Assembly (NCBI GenBank): GCA_002633005.1
Contig: NMRA01000115.1
Location: 137,996-201,995 of the forward strand
Source of the DNA: Phoronis australis
Taxonomy: Eukaryota > Phoronida > Phoronidae
Length of the DNA stretch: 64,000 nt
Direction of reading: 5' to 3'
The translations under genes and the position numbers were made by a program. This document shows, in pieces, positions 12,344-26,400 of the stretch. Below the pieces are notes generated by a model, which saw only the letters and a program-made list of their open reading frames with translations, was not told where the DNA came from and searched no databases. Numbering within the stretch: the stretch's first letter is position 1; the number at the start of each line of letters is the position of its first letter.

Positions 12344-12767
12344 GAAAAAAAACATTCGCATCAAATTCAGCCAAGGTGTCTTTTTTGAAAAGCCAAATTA
12401 AGACACATAAGCAAAGTTTGAAACAACATGAATTGCCACGTGTTGAGTAAAAAAATCCCACATCACGTTTGCTCATCTCGGGGGATTTTTTTTTTGAAAT
12501 GAGAACTACAGAGAATATTATATCACCAACTTGATTTTCAAAAACAGAGACCGGAACTACCTGTGCTTTTTTGGGCCTAAGAGGTCATTTTCTGAAGTGA
12601 ATGGTCAAGAATACTGGTCTTATAACTGACGCAAAGCGTTTTTTCCCTATAGTACACCATCTAGTGGCTATTGCTCTTGATAGCACTGCAACGGCTTCTT
12701 GCCAGTAACAGTATTTTTGTCAGAAAATGTGTACAAGATGCTGTAAAATAATACAAGATATTTAATC

Positions 12768-12773
12768 AATAAA
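12768..12773 (+). terminator. MCOLN: Second candidate poly(A) signal AATAAA, MCOLN
   Basis: AATAAA followed by a GT/T-rich stretch (aagtttattcttttgag), about 990 bases past the stop. It would give the longer 3' UTR and nearly touch the 3' end of the convergent CATSPERD gene. Confidence 0.35.
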
Positions 12774-12834
12774 AGTTTATTCTTTTGAGAACTTCTGTTA
12801 TGTTTACAATAAAAACAGCTTTTGGTAGGTATTA

Positions 12835-12840
12835 TTTATT
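12835..12840 (-). terminator. CATSPERD: Candidate poly(A) signal, CATSPERD
   Basis: TTTATT on the plus strand reads AATAAA on the minus strand, 1.5 kb beyond the final CATSPERD stop at 14343. I see no nearer canonical signal between 12.84 and 14.34 kb. Confidence 0.3.
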
Positions 12841-13761
12841 ATAAACTAAGTTTAAAGGAATTTTTAGACTACATCATGGAAACACAGACAGTTCTCAATT
12901 GCCTTTGATATTTTGGTTACAATGTTGTAAAGCATTTACTAGACGAAACTAAGTCACATAACGGAGTTTCAGTGCAAGACCCTCTGTGGCCTCAAGTGTA
13001 GCAATGCATATGGATACTAAACCTCACTTTGATGATTCTAACCAATCCTTGTTCTGTCATCTACAAATGCACCATTGGCAGCAAAAAGTGATACATGTAA
13101 GTGATAGAAGCAGGGTTAAACTAAAAACTCAAAATCTGTGTCACAGATAGGATACTGCAATTCTTGGTGGGTGTTCTTTCCCTACAGTTTTCCTGTAACT
13201 AGCCTAAACCGTAGGTCACGCTTGTCCATTTAGCAGACTTTGTAAAGAATTTTCAAAATCTATTTGTAAAATTTGAGGGTTGTCAAGAATTACAGAGCAT
13301 TATTTTGTTTCAGAGAATTCTATCTGAGAAATGTAAATTTTAAAATCTTTTAATAGGCCAAAACAGGGTTTGGTACCCATTTAAACAAATGGGAGCTATG
13401 TCAGTCACCCTCCTACTTGATCACGATCAGCTACCATCTCCAACACCCTTGCTGGAATTATTGCAGTTTTCTGAGTGAAAATCAGACGAGTTCTTCTCAT
13501 AAGACGGGTCACAGTAATAAAAAAGGGAAAAAGGTCGAGTCTTCAAGCACAAGCTTCCTAACAGTTGCTAGTCCCGAAACATGAAACTAAAGTCAAACCT
13601 CAAACAATGTGCACGAAGGCACAATTGAAATTTGCACCAAGGTAGACTTAGATACATTGGGTAAAACTGAGAATTAGTAAGTTTGTATGTTGCATCGTTA
13701 ATAATGAACTGAGCAAGGTACGTTTTAATGAGGTTGCATGGCTGTACCAGAGAAGACAGTG

Positions 13762-13802
13762 TGGCTCAGTGGTTTGAGCCACGGGCTCTGGATTCAAATT
13801 CT
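13762..13802 (+). mobile_element. tRNA-derived SINE-like Pol III promoter unit
   Basis: An A box (tggctcagtgg, 13762-13772) and a B-box-like sequence (ggattcaaattct, 13790-13802) are spaced as in tRNA genes. The flanks do not fold as a full tRNA acceptor stem and the B box has lost its CG. It looks like the head of an old tRNA-derived SINE; its 3' limit is not visible. Confidence 0.5.
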
Positions 13803-14342
13803 GGCTTTACTGGCACACAATCGAGCATAACACAAAATTTGTGTCTCCTACTCCTCCAAGCTCGGTCTCACTAGTGAGTGTATGCAAGAGAGTGAATGAG
13901 AATCAGAATATAATGCGAAAGCAATTTCTGGGGCAGTGCCCACTTATTGTATTCAGAATAGGGATGTGATCCACAGATGAGAGAAACTTGCAAATATGCA
14001 AGGTGCGTTACATCTGCAGCATATGATCACACAAGCATTACCCACACAATTCTCACATCTACGGAATGCAGCTCTAAAGATTATGATATAATGTAAAAGA
14101 AATAGCTGTTAACTAGTAAATGAAATGACAAAGCTGGCGTCTCAAACATAAACCCTAAATGCCCGGCGAGGCTACAAAATCCAAAGCTGCATCATGTAGC
14201 ACACATAAGGCCTAAATGTTATTTTCTATTCTCACCTAATCAACTTCATCTCCGTCTAAATTTCAACATTATGAACACAACGCATTAACAAAATCCTAAA
14301 CACAAACACAACATACATCAGTTAAGTCACATGAACAGCTTT

Positions 14343-14427
14343 CTATTCCTTAGTCTTTGTAGGTGATGGGTGGGTTACAGTTATCCTTGTTGGATTGGCA
14401 TTGTGGGCCTGCTGTTCTTTAACATGC
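14343..14427 (-). CDS. CATSPERD: CATSPERD exon 23: alternative C-terminal tail
   Basis: Acceptor ttattttccag. The phase fits exon 22, adding HVKEQQAHNANPTRITVTHP then SPTKTKE and a TAG stop at 14343-14345. The tail is polar, basic and Thr/Pro-rich, as expected for a cytoplasmic end. It depends on use of the stop-overlapping donor. Confidence 0.55.
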
Positions 14428-17400
14428 CTGGAAAATAAGTGGCAATGAACACCTGTGCAGATAGGAACGGATGAAGAGAACAAGTGAGAACAGTACCGTA
14501 CAATATTGATATGCACCTTAAGCGTGTGCATTGCAAATGACAAGGATACAAGGTGAAATCATTTTCTGAAGCAATTCTACTCACTAGAGCGAGCAACACT
14601 AGTTAGGGCTCAGAGTTTGCCATCCGAAAATTGGCAACTGCAGAGACTGCTGAAAGAAAATTCCACTAGGGGGCAATAAAGCAGAAAAATTCATCCAAGA
14701 ATCAATGCCAGTCATGTTTATTAATAATAAACAAACAAAGTGTCAAGATTCTTTCATGGGTTTGGAAGATGGCGAAATGGAAACCCATAGTCCATGCACA
14801 GTCTAGTTTTTGAAATAAAGTTCTCTATACAGATTTAACAGCTTTCTGCCAAAATTCTAACCAGAATCATTTGGTAATTTAATCGCACTTTTGATGTACA
14901 GTAATGAGATAGCATTTTTGAAGATTTTTAGTCAGAGTTTAATGCCAGATTCTTGTTCTTAATGCTTGTATGAAAGAAAACCTGTTGAGACATTGTTGAG
15001 ATTGAGTCACAATTGAAAGGGTTGTAGTCAAATTGAAATGATTAATGTTTAATCATGGCTTCATGCGTAGAAACTTTAAACACCTTCATTTTTGTCCAGT
15101 TTATTTTGAAAAATATGACACAATGCTACAGTTGCAGAGTAAATAAATATTAACATATTAAGTATTAATCAACATTTTATGCAATGTGTCAGTGCACAGG
15201 CACTAATAGTCAATTTCAAATCATCTTTCCTTCAAGATTCAAGACTTTCCATAAATCAAAATAAGACGGCTACAGCTGACCATTGGGAGATTTCAACAAC
15301 TGTGTAGCTGTAGTGTTTCAAATTCGAAAAATGCACTGTGTCATGGTTGTTTGGGCCTAAACATCCGGCGACATTACAGACAACTTGGAAATGAGTAAAC
15401 AAGATGACAGAAAACAACTGTCTTGATTCAGGTGATTAGTGCAATTGACCCAACGGTATGGCCTAAGCACTCTTGGTGCACCAGGCCCCCTCCCTATTTT
15501 TTAAAGTACAGCATGGTTTTTGGCACAAGTACAACTAAGCAACCATAATAGAAAAATAATAAAAGAGATTGAAAGAGAGAGCGTCAAAATATATAACATA
15601 GAGTACCAAATCTTTTCCTGAAAGATTAAAGGCTTGAGGAATATTTAAAAAATTACACTACACCCCCCCCCCCCCACTTATCTGTGACGCCAATGGATAT
15701 TATAAGCTGTCAAATCAATTCCCAATTCCGTTTTGTTGACTTTTGTCCAAATTTCAAAACTATGTACAGACCAGGAACTTTCAGAGGCCTTTAAATTCGT
15801 AAAAAACAGACATTCCATGAAACATAATGACCAAACCATGTACTTCTGACAACAGCGATGTTTTTATCAGCATTAAGTTGAACACGTATCGTCTCTCACT
15901 TTTCAGCAGCATTCAGTACGATGGCCTTCCTCCTATACGACTGTTCCATTGCATGTGCTCGTCGGTGCTGATTCAGATTGAGTAAATAGATGATATAGAA
16001 TATAACCAGCATTGCGGAAGTGGCGATACCAAAAACGTTTAGGGTGGGGATGTCTGACTGGGGCGTGGCGCCGTAGATCTCCACTGCAAAGGTTGTCCTC
16101 AGATCACAGTAGCTGGAACATAGTACAATGGAACTGTGGAATCCCTGTTACATGAATCAACCTAGACTTCCATGTATCAACGTCAATGCTTGAACCAGAA
16201 TTATTGAATTGAATAACACCAACCATTAAGCTAAATTTAAAGACCTGATACCCAATTCTACTCTGCTTTCCTTGGTTAAAATCATTGTAAACTAAATGTT
16301 AACTCAAAAGGGTAATGCTAAATTCATTCTCTTTTGACAGTTTCACCACATCATTTTTCCAAATATAAAATTTAACAGTTCTGACATTTTTCAGTTTGTG
16401 GTGGTACACCTGTCCATCAAACATTTGCCAAAGATGAATGGCAAAATTGAATTGTAACATTTTGTAACGATTAGTACCGCTCAGCTGATGAAAATATTGA
16501 ATTTCAGAATCAGAAACTATTACTTAAAACCACCTTTTACAGCAGTTAGCATAATACTCTCAGTTGATACAACACATTGTACATGCCTGGGTTTAAAAAT
16601 ACCTAAACACTTTTTTACATTTATTAGCAAAGAGCGCATTTACAATAACACAAAAAGACAAGAAACCCTCTTGTATAAACCATGTTAGGACTGTCAGCAA
16701 CAACATTCTTCACAAAGCAACGTTAGCCGACTTTTTTGTTTACCATTGCCTGAGGTGAATTGGATGTATACTCCTTTTTAAGTCTAGAAATGAATCCTAA
16801 TGTAAGAAAAAATTACTCCTATATTATAATGCCAAGTGGTCACAAATAAAAGGCATGTGGTTTTTGCACCTTTAAACAAAAACACAAACACACCATCATG
16901 CAAACAAAGAGCAGGATACAGGAAAAAAAGAAATTTTGCCACAGACATCAAGATGCCCAGACATTTAGAATTATGGCTATAAGGTAACTGCAAATGACTG
17001 AATCACTGCGGGCTCCCCCATCCCACACTCCAAATGTGTGGTTCTTGCCTAGTTGCTGCCCATTGACCAAATAATGTAAATTTCAGTTACACAAGACAAT
17101 TCACTTTAATTTTTTCTTTGAGTAGCTGTCCCTTGGACAGATGAAACAATTGCGAAAAATACCTTATATCACGAGTCAAAGCAATGACTTCAAAGACATA
17201 GATGTAGTTCTGTTCATCCCACTTGATTCCATTGTTGAGATTACTGTTCAATATCTCGTATGTTTCTGATGCTTGAGTAGGATACAGGTGAGTGTCTACA
17301 ACACTGGTATCATGGCACGATCGGTAGTTCTGTCACCAGTAAGCAACATTAAAACAAGTGTGTGATACATTTGAAACTCCCAAGAACAAGTGACAACACC

Positions 17401-20400
17401 TAAGTGCTAAATTGCCATTAATTAGTGCAGCTCATTGTAACACTGAGTTTGTTCTGGGGTATGTGAGATGAAAAGTGACTGACAAGACTTGAGATGGAAA
17501 CTTGGTCTAAAACTGACCCACTTCACAATTACTGAATAAATAATGAGCCATGTTCTTACTAGAACATCACAAGTGAACCTAGAAATTATTTCTACAGAAA
17601 GAGTCAGTAACTATGAGTTATGTGTATCTTCTTGGAGCATTTGTATTTTTGCTGAAGACAGAGAGATTTGATTATTTTTCAGATAAGTGTGTGGAGAAAG
17701 GACACAGTTTGTGAAAGTCCCCAGTCATGAAACAGACTCGAGGCCTAAGCTGGAAATTCGGTCTTACACTACCCACAACCTTACTATTTTTGAAAAACAA
17801 TTAAATCTCGATCACTAGTGCAAACATGCAAAGCCTCTGAGAATATACATAGAACTACTACTAACTGTAGGTATCAGATACGTTAGACACTTTTATTTCA
17901 AGACTACGGTGATGCTACTTTGCTAAAGATTTATTCAGCAATTGTGAAGCGGGAGCGTAACGTGAAACAGACCACAGATGTCACCAGTTGTGCATGTTTT
18001 GATACAATTCATTTCTCTGCTACTGACATTCTGAATGGCTACACTGTGCACATTGAAGATATGAATAGCCCAAATCACAAATAAATCAAAAACATATGCT
18101 TTTCCGTTTGGGACAGGAGAACAGGCATGGTAACTTAAGAGATGATACTGCCTCATTCCGGCCTTGGCTATTTAAAACACATAAGGGGTAATAATTAAAA
18201 GCAATTATTGTCTCACCCAGGACCTAAAACCCTTTGTTAAGCTTATTTACTTACACAAGCCAACTAGGCTTATCGTGTGTGAACGACACCAAATTTACAA
18301 TTATCAGCAAAATTCTAAGCCACTCTGCGGGACTACGTTACCCACTCCGACCCCAAAATGCTGCATGCAACGAAGGGTTAAAACACCCACTGTCTTCCTT
18401 TTTGGTGACTACCTAGTTACCCATGATGAAGCTGAGTTTCTGTAAATAACTACACTTTTAACAAGTTACACTTACCCTCGGCAAGAAACACAGGATTCAT
18501 TTGATAACATTAAGACAGTGTTTAAGCTGAATCTCATCTCCCATCAGTCAAGAAAAACACCATTGGTCCATTAACAGAGGACAGAATGGGGATGGCTAAA
18601 ACCACTTGGGTTTAGTAATCCACATTCTTTTGATTTCCTTATGCTTCGACCCAAACTGCATAACAGAATAAACCTGGCACACAATATTAGCCTGATAATG
18701 AAATAACAGAGTGAGTAACCTCATTTATGAGTAAAGAAGCTTAGGGTTAATTGATATTTAAGGTTATGCAGGACCTCATGGACAAGAAAATAAACAATTC
18801 ATGTTTATTGACTAGTCAAAATATATCGATTCCCTGAAAATGTTAATAAGTAGAAAGCCTAGAAAATTTGCTTTTTGACATTCATAGTTTTACATGCAAT
18901 GTGACAATAACTGAATCATGGGCTGCAGTAATTTTGGGCTTGAAGGCTCTTGTGAGATATTTCTAAACAAGTCATACACTTACCTGTCTAGTCCAAGCTG
19001 TAGAGGAGTTAGATTTGTTCTGTCTACCCAACATAAATTGCCATGTCTGAGCAGGCTGCTGGCAGCCAGCTTCCTTCTGAGTCATGGTAAACTTGTAAGT
19101 GTTGAGGCCGTGAATTTCGTGGATGACGTAATCAACATCTAGCTCCTTGATGAATGTGTTTCCGTCGTAGCTGGAAATGAAGACAAGCAGTGGTAATAAC
19201 TACTACAGTTCATCAATGACACACAATCAGTCAAATTCCATGACTTACCAATTACATGGTTCTAGCATCTGAACCAACACCACGGTATCCCCCAAGATGA
19301 AAAAACATCTACTGCATGTGTCCCTCAAGATGAACAAACACCACATTACCCCCAAGTTGAAGGGGGCTAATTTGAGGCTACAGACTCCCCAAGGTCAGGA
19401 GGTAATAGAGCTTCTGCCTGAATAACCGATTGCTGTACTTATGACCTTGACCTTACATGTCAATGACAGGGATATACTTGTCGATGTAATACGCCTTCAG
19501 TGGACAGCCAAAGCTGGCCCTGTCATAACTAACAACGATGTCCCCACTCGGTTCTTCGCCATTCTGCCTTCGATGTTTCCTATTAAAAGACGACGTAACA
19601 CTACATTAAAACACTGATAACATTCACTGCTCATTCCTGCATTGAGATTTAAAGCGGCCATATTTCACACATTCACGATATTATCATTTCAGTTAAGTTT
19701 GTCAGACAGTGCATGTACATGACAATTAAATAAATTTTAGTGCCACTCGAAATCAATATATCCATGCAGTGATTTGCTATTATGTTTCTTTTGAAAAAAA
19801 TGATGCTGGGATTTAACAAAATTGAAACGAAAGATTCTTTGAAGGACGTGTAAAATCCGCATCATCTCTCGAAATGACAAACTCAGGTACATGAATGATC
19901 CTGTGTAAATGTCTGCATGGCATGGCACCCAGGTATGGTCCGGTCCACAAAAGACATCAATGGTGATCCCGATATCCACAAAACAAGGGCTAATTTTAGC
20001 AAACATTCATTTTTACTACTCTGGTGCCACGCCATGGAACCAAGACAACTTGAAATTGATTTCTATCAGTCAAGATTGATTTCCATAAAGGTATGTTACT
20101 TTAAACCTAAGGACAACGTCTGTTACTCTCTCACTCTGTCGTTCCAGTCAGGATATCTTCATTGCATATTTATTATTTTTTTCTGATAACTCGTATTCAC
20201 AATATTTTGGTTATGATAAGAGGTCTAATTCATGAAAAATGACTTAAGACTTAGTAAACAATTAGGTCCTATGCTCCACGCAACTACTTCAATCTGAAAA
20301 ATAATTATAAAATCGTTATTCAGCAATAGTGGAAAATCTGAATATACGCATACGTAAACGCATATAATTTTTTCTGTTTTAAGATACTTTCATGAAATAT

Positions 20401-23400
20401 ACCACAGTGGCCAGTTGCAAGAAACAGACCCAAATAGGGACTGGACTAAGTCCCCTAAATCTTGTTTGTATTTGTTTCGTTCTTCAGGCACATATGTAAT
20501 ATATTTGTATAATTTTATCTATGTTGAGAGCTGTTCTTTGACTAATGGTATTTTCTAATCATATAACTACAAACTGAGCCCTTAATTCAGTCAAAATAAT
20601 CCTTAAATTGCGGGCGTTGCATGAAAAGATCCCCGCCTATTTTCAATAATATTGAGAATTCAATGTAGAGTTCACTCTCGATTTCTATCAAAACAAAACA
20701 TTGATTTAATAAATGATACTCAAACAGCATAAGATAACTAAAGACATGTTTTCACAAGCCAGCAAATAACGCATTAGATTTAGGGAACTTTAAATAGCTG
20801 AGTCCTTATTTATGACTGTTTCATGCAATCAGGCACTGGACCCTATGGGAAAACATATAATTATACTGCAGTTTTTATCCTGAATAAAGGATTTACAACT
20901 TCTTACTAGATTTCTTATCAATAAAAACTGATTTCTACTTCTTCCCTAAACAGTGACTTCTTGGTTATAGAGAAGAATCATGAGTTCTCCATTGCACAAA
21001 GGAGTATTCAGTGTATAATGTTATATGCCATGTCAAGCCGAGTTATTCAGCATGCTCTTGCGCAATAACAAACTGTCAATTCTTCACATGCAAACTAGAA
21101 ACCTCTTCTACGTGAGGAACACAATTTTTTTGTAGAAAGTTGTCTATTAGAATGACGGGAACTTTACAGCTTATACATGTAGCTAATGGAACAATTGTCA
21201 GGCACTGAACTCACCCAAGGATGGTATACTTGTAATCAAATCGTTCCTGGCAAATTACATCAGAGTTTGGTCTGTAATTCAATTCAAACAGTTTTGTAGT
21301 AAATAAACATAACATGCTTATGAGCACTAACGGCTTAAGAGGGTTCCACACAGTTTTAATCCATTCTAGGCTTATAGCCGGGGTGGGGGGGGGGGCAAAT
21401 AGTCCACAATTAGAAACTTTTTTGGTTGGTTGTAAATCAATTCGGTGTGGCACATAGAAGTTACTAAGGCCTTTTGAAATTGACATGCAAGTTCGGTGAA
21501 AGTAGTCTTTTGTGAATCCTGCCCTTTGTCATACAAGTCTGTCTCAATTGGCTCATGTTAGGTAAAACATTTTAAAAAAGAAGTTATGGTCCAGTCTAAG
21601 AAGATATCATTATCCCCTGTGGATTTTGAATATCTCAACTAGGAATTGCTTACAGTAGAACTTATTTAAATTTCCATTTGGTCAAAAATAAACACTTTTC
21701 AATTGTCATAAAACAGAAACAACATTCAAACATTCCGTTAATTTGTGGGTCTATGTCATAAAACGGACTGCTTGATGCCTTTATGACAAACTGTATCAAA
21801 CCCCTTAAAGCAAAATAAGTTATAGCCACATTTCGTCCGGTTAAGATGGCTAAAAATGAAAATCGAATTTGACCTTTTACTCACATCAAATCAGTCTCAG
21901 AATAGTCCTTACTGTGACAGGACAATATTTTGTAACCAACTTAAGCCAGACATTTTGCAATAAGGACTTGCTAAGCTATTAGTAAATAAACTTTGAAGAA
22001 TTTTTTAGAGTCGCTGGTGGTTTCAATGTTCCTCATGGTAACGGAAATGCATTACAAAAAAAACATCCAGTCTAGTTTCCACTCTAAACGACACCGGTTT
22101 TCAAATCGAGGCTTAATCCAGATACTCTTAATCTAGTCCATTGTTAAAAAGTTTCAGTGGTCTTTTATCCGGCATCACAAATCTCAGGACAACTAATGTA
22201 CATGTACATAACACCGGGTAAAAAGACACTAAAACGAGTACAAGAGAAAAGAAAACTAAGGAACTATCTTGGGCTAATTTTTGTTCTTTTGGTAAAAATA
22301 ATCCTTACCCACCTTTTTATAATTTCATAAGTTTGAAAAATAATTATTTTTTTAGCCAGAGTAATACTGACGCCAAGTCATTGTTCTTGCAGCATTGCTT
22401 TGCTCCACACAGGAACATCAGGTCCTTAGATCAGAGATCTTGAGTATCAAGCTTCTTGACAACAGTGGCAAATTTATTGACACAGTACAAGATGCTGTGA
22501 AACGTGAAGTTTTCAAGAAAATCCTATCACCGTGACAGTAAGAAATATAATGAGACTGGTTTAAAAGTCTTATTTTTTGTTTGTAACAACTAATGTAGTT
22601 AAACTCAAACTGCTTTAAATTCATTTAAGGAGCAATTCCCATATTCCCCAAGTTAATATGTAATGTGCAACAGATTATCACTCAACCACAGCACATGCAA
22701 TAAGTCTCAACTGAACTAGTTTCCATGCTATGAACATAATGTGATTAGCATTCAAAAAATCATTCGGATCTTGTTAAAAAATAGCACTGATCACAAATCA
22801 TTTTGAAACATTCACAACTTGGATCCTAACGGACTTCAGCAGGCATTAAGCGACTTACTTTGAATATGAAAAAATATCTGATTCAACAACTAAAAAATAG
22901 TGCAACTATTGTTTCAATTTAGACAAAATACAGACCAGAGCCGACTCTTTGGCTTTTCAGGCAACTAAGAACATTTGCCAGAAAGTTACCAAATTCGATG
23001 TCACCCAACAATTCACCAAATGGTCCACTTCATAATGATAACAGGTGACCTCATTACTCATATCACAAACCAATTATTAATCACAGCAAGGGCGTTTTTG
23101 ACATCTGCAGTCTTTTAAAACTAATCACTCATATTTTCATTCAAGGAAGAATCTCTTTAGCCATCACCTCCTGACACGAAGATTTTTACTTGGAGGACAT
23201 CGAGCTTGCACAGACGACACCTGAAGAGACATCAGATGACGTTTTAAAAGTTTTCATAAGCTCAAGGTTGAATTGTCAACTTTCAAGTACTTTTTTAAAA
23301 AAATTATAAGCATTTGTCACATATTGTTCAATGATAATATGACTCATTGCATCTGGCAAAACAGTGCAAGTGTTGAATGCATTATTTATGTGCCAATTTA

Positions 23401-26400
23401 TGCAAGTTGTTTGGAATGACATCAATTGATTAATTACATAGCAAATCTTTTTGGCCATTTTAAGGTCTTATGATATTGGACTTCAACCAGTTTTGAATAT
23501 GTGTGTGTGTGCGTGCGTGCGTGGTCATGGCTGAGGGAACCATGTCCCAGATTTATTTTCTTAATATCAGCCAGTTGCAACAGAAGTGACTTGATGGTCA
23601 ACATCTCTATTGTTCGAGGGCAAACAAAATCTGCTACATGACTCCCTCAACACAGACAGTAATAATCTACAGCTAAAACACTGTTCCCACAAATTAAGTA
23701 TTCATGTTCAAGCAAAAACTTACGATTCCAAAAATATGTAGCTATAAGGTTGAAAGCAGTCAGTTACAAAGTATTATGTTTAAAGGACTTCGCAAAGGTC
23801 GATACTTACAAAATATTAAGCAGAACAGCGGTATGATTTCACCACATAAGGCGTTTCATCTAATTTATCAGCACGCAACAATGGAATCCGATGCTTCTTA
23901 CCGGTTGGGATTTGAATAGCATGAAACCACAGCTATAGGGGGCGCTTATGACTAAGAACAAACTTAAGGAACAACAGTAGCAATGCACATCATTTCTTCT
24001 TTCTTCTACAGTTAACACGTTTGTCGCTCAAATAATGATCAAGTTCAATTTCCAATGATAAATTCCTAATACCCATGCAACACAAGTCCGCTACAAAAGT
24101 TCAGATGCTGAGGTAAGAGTCTATTGTAATTCAAACCCATAAGTATGCTGGTTGGGAAATACAGTCTAGCCTTTATTATTGCCTGGTCAAAGTGATGCTT
24201 GAACACATTTCAGAAATTAAAACTAAACATGCATTTACCGTTCGAGTTAGACTTTAAGCAGGACTGGTGAAAAACTAAGTCAACCAGTGTCGGAGCAGGC
24301 AGAACACAGTTAGGTTGGAAAACAATATTACAGCGCACCACTTGTGCGCATGCTATTGGCTTCCATCAATTACTGACAGAGATGATCTTCCAACACAAAA
24401 AAACAAATAAGCAGACATGCAGAAAATTTCAATTTGTGAAATGTGGCTTTGACCAAATCCAAAGTACTCACAATATAAGAACTCCGGCTGCAAACAAACG
24501 TAGAGCCTGAATCAACAGCCACAATACTGACTTGTGTGTGGCCTCCTTCATGAGGACTGCAACAACAAAATAAAAAAATGTGTGCATTACAATAAGTGAA
24601 ACCCTGCATTCACACCCACTATAATTCAATCCTGAGTTTAGTTGTCTTATTTTGTCTTTTCATTGAACAAATAATCCAGCCTGAAATCAGATGAAGTATT
24701 AGTGAATCTGTCTTGTAGTTTACCATTGATAATATTGTTCTAAGCCCAGGCAAAACTTAAAGACATTTTTCAGTGTGTCAAGCAATTTCAAAAAATTAGA
24801 GGACTATAGAAGAATATCTTTGGGGACTCCAAAGGCGCACAGTTTATTGTAGATGCAGAGTTGGTGCATTCTCACATGTGGAAGGATCAAACTCCGCAGC
24901 GTTGATGAACCAAAGATCAATCATGGTAAATTAACGGTATATGACTACAGGCTAGATCAGTGGTGACTATAGATGACTATAGTTCAGTCCTAATTACCCA
25001 CAATAATCAATTTCGTGAGGTTAAACAGCCCTATAGTTATCAGAAGTAGTTGTTATCAAAAAGTGAAAACAGTCCTAGTTAAAGGATATTAATCAATATG
25101 CGAGGTGAAAACAACCCTGGTTCTTCTCTTATGCAAAATTTTCACCAAGTAGCCTCATACGAAACAATGAGGTAAAAAGTATTTTAATTCAAAATCATTT
25201 TGGTGTGTGCTAAATTGGGGGGGAAATCCCCGAAGTTCGCTATAGCAATTAGTATATCAAGAGAAAATGGCCTTGGCTAACCCGTAGGCAACACAAAACT
25301 GCCCTATTTACCCACAGTATTCAATACTGTAAAGTGAAAATGGCCCGTAGTCAATATCCCAAAGTGAAAATGGTCCTAAGGTTAAACATCAGTATTGTTA
25401 CTGATTAGTAAAAATGGCCCTATTGAAACATATGCTAATCAATTTTACGAGAAGTGAAAATGATCCTAGTTATCTGTAGTAATGAAGAATGTGAAGTGAA
25501 AAATGGTCTTAATGACCCATTATAGGTAGGTGATACTGTAATGTATATTTATTTAGTGGTCCTAGTTATGTGGAGTAACAAATACTGAAAACAGTCCTAG
25601 TTAACCATTGACAGTGGTCAATATTATGAATTGAAAACAGCCATAATTACCCATAGTAGCCAATATTGTGAATTGAAAACAGTAAATAGTTACCCATAGT
25701 AGTCAATATTGTGAAGTCTTAGCTCCTCACTTTGAGAAATTAATGATATCTGAAATAAAAGAAAGTTTTAATCTTATCATTTGGTTAGCTACAGATTTCC
25801 AGAATTTAGGCTTTTTAGCCCTAGAACCCTGCAAACAGATATGAAGGCATCTGAACATTCTTTGAAAAACACCGACAGCCATGCAAGCTCTGGGGCTAAA
25901 ATGCATTTAAAGAAAATCGCTTTTCTACCAAAGTTCATTTTTGACAAATTTCCCAGTAACGAAAAATGAAAATAAAGAGTTTTCCGGTATATTAATACAA
26001 CAGGTCAGTGTACTGCGTAGCTGTCATAAAACCACATTTGGTAATTAAAGCATGCATTTTATGCCCCAAGGTAATCGACCTTAAAAAATAATTATAGAAA
26101 AATGACAGTTTCTTTGAAATTATTTCCGCGCAGAATGCTCAAAACTTGCCTACTAGATCATCAATACAGCCACAAAGAGCACACTTCAACACATACAGCT
26201 ACATGTACAAGATACAGAAGTGTTTTACAATCCCAATAGGTAGTCACCCTATAAAGTAATATTATCAGACACAAACCATTTCTGAAACAACCAATCCTCC
26301 TGGCAGTTGCCTCTTCTTGACTGTAGATCTTGAGGAAAACATTGGATTGGATAGACTGAGCTGAAGCAAAAATGATAACTTTAACACTCAGTGACATCAA

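Larger units (their letters stand above)
11779..14342. other. Convergent 3' UTR / intergenic interval
   Basis: AT-rich sequence between the convergent stops of MCOLN and CATSPERD. It holds the candidate poly(A) signals of both genes and a tRNA-derived SINE-like unit at 13762-13802. I see no other coding sequence. Confidence 0.6.

Noticed and set aside
24840-24905. Minus-strand stretch reading FDPSTCENAPTLHLQ
   Set aside because: Considered as the missing exon between CATSPERD exons 14 and 16, but it has no usable acceptor and the wrong length class.
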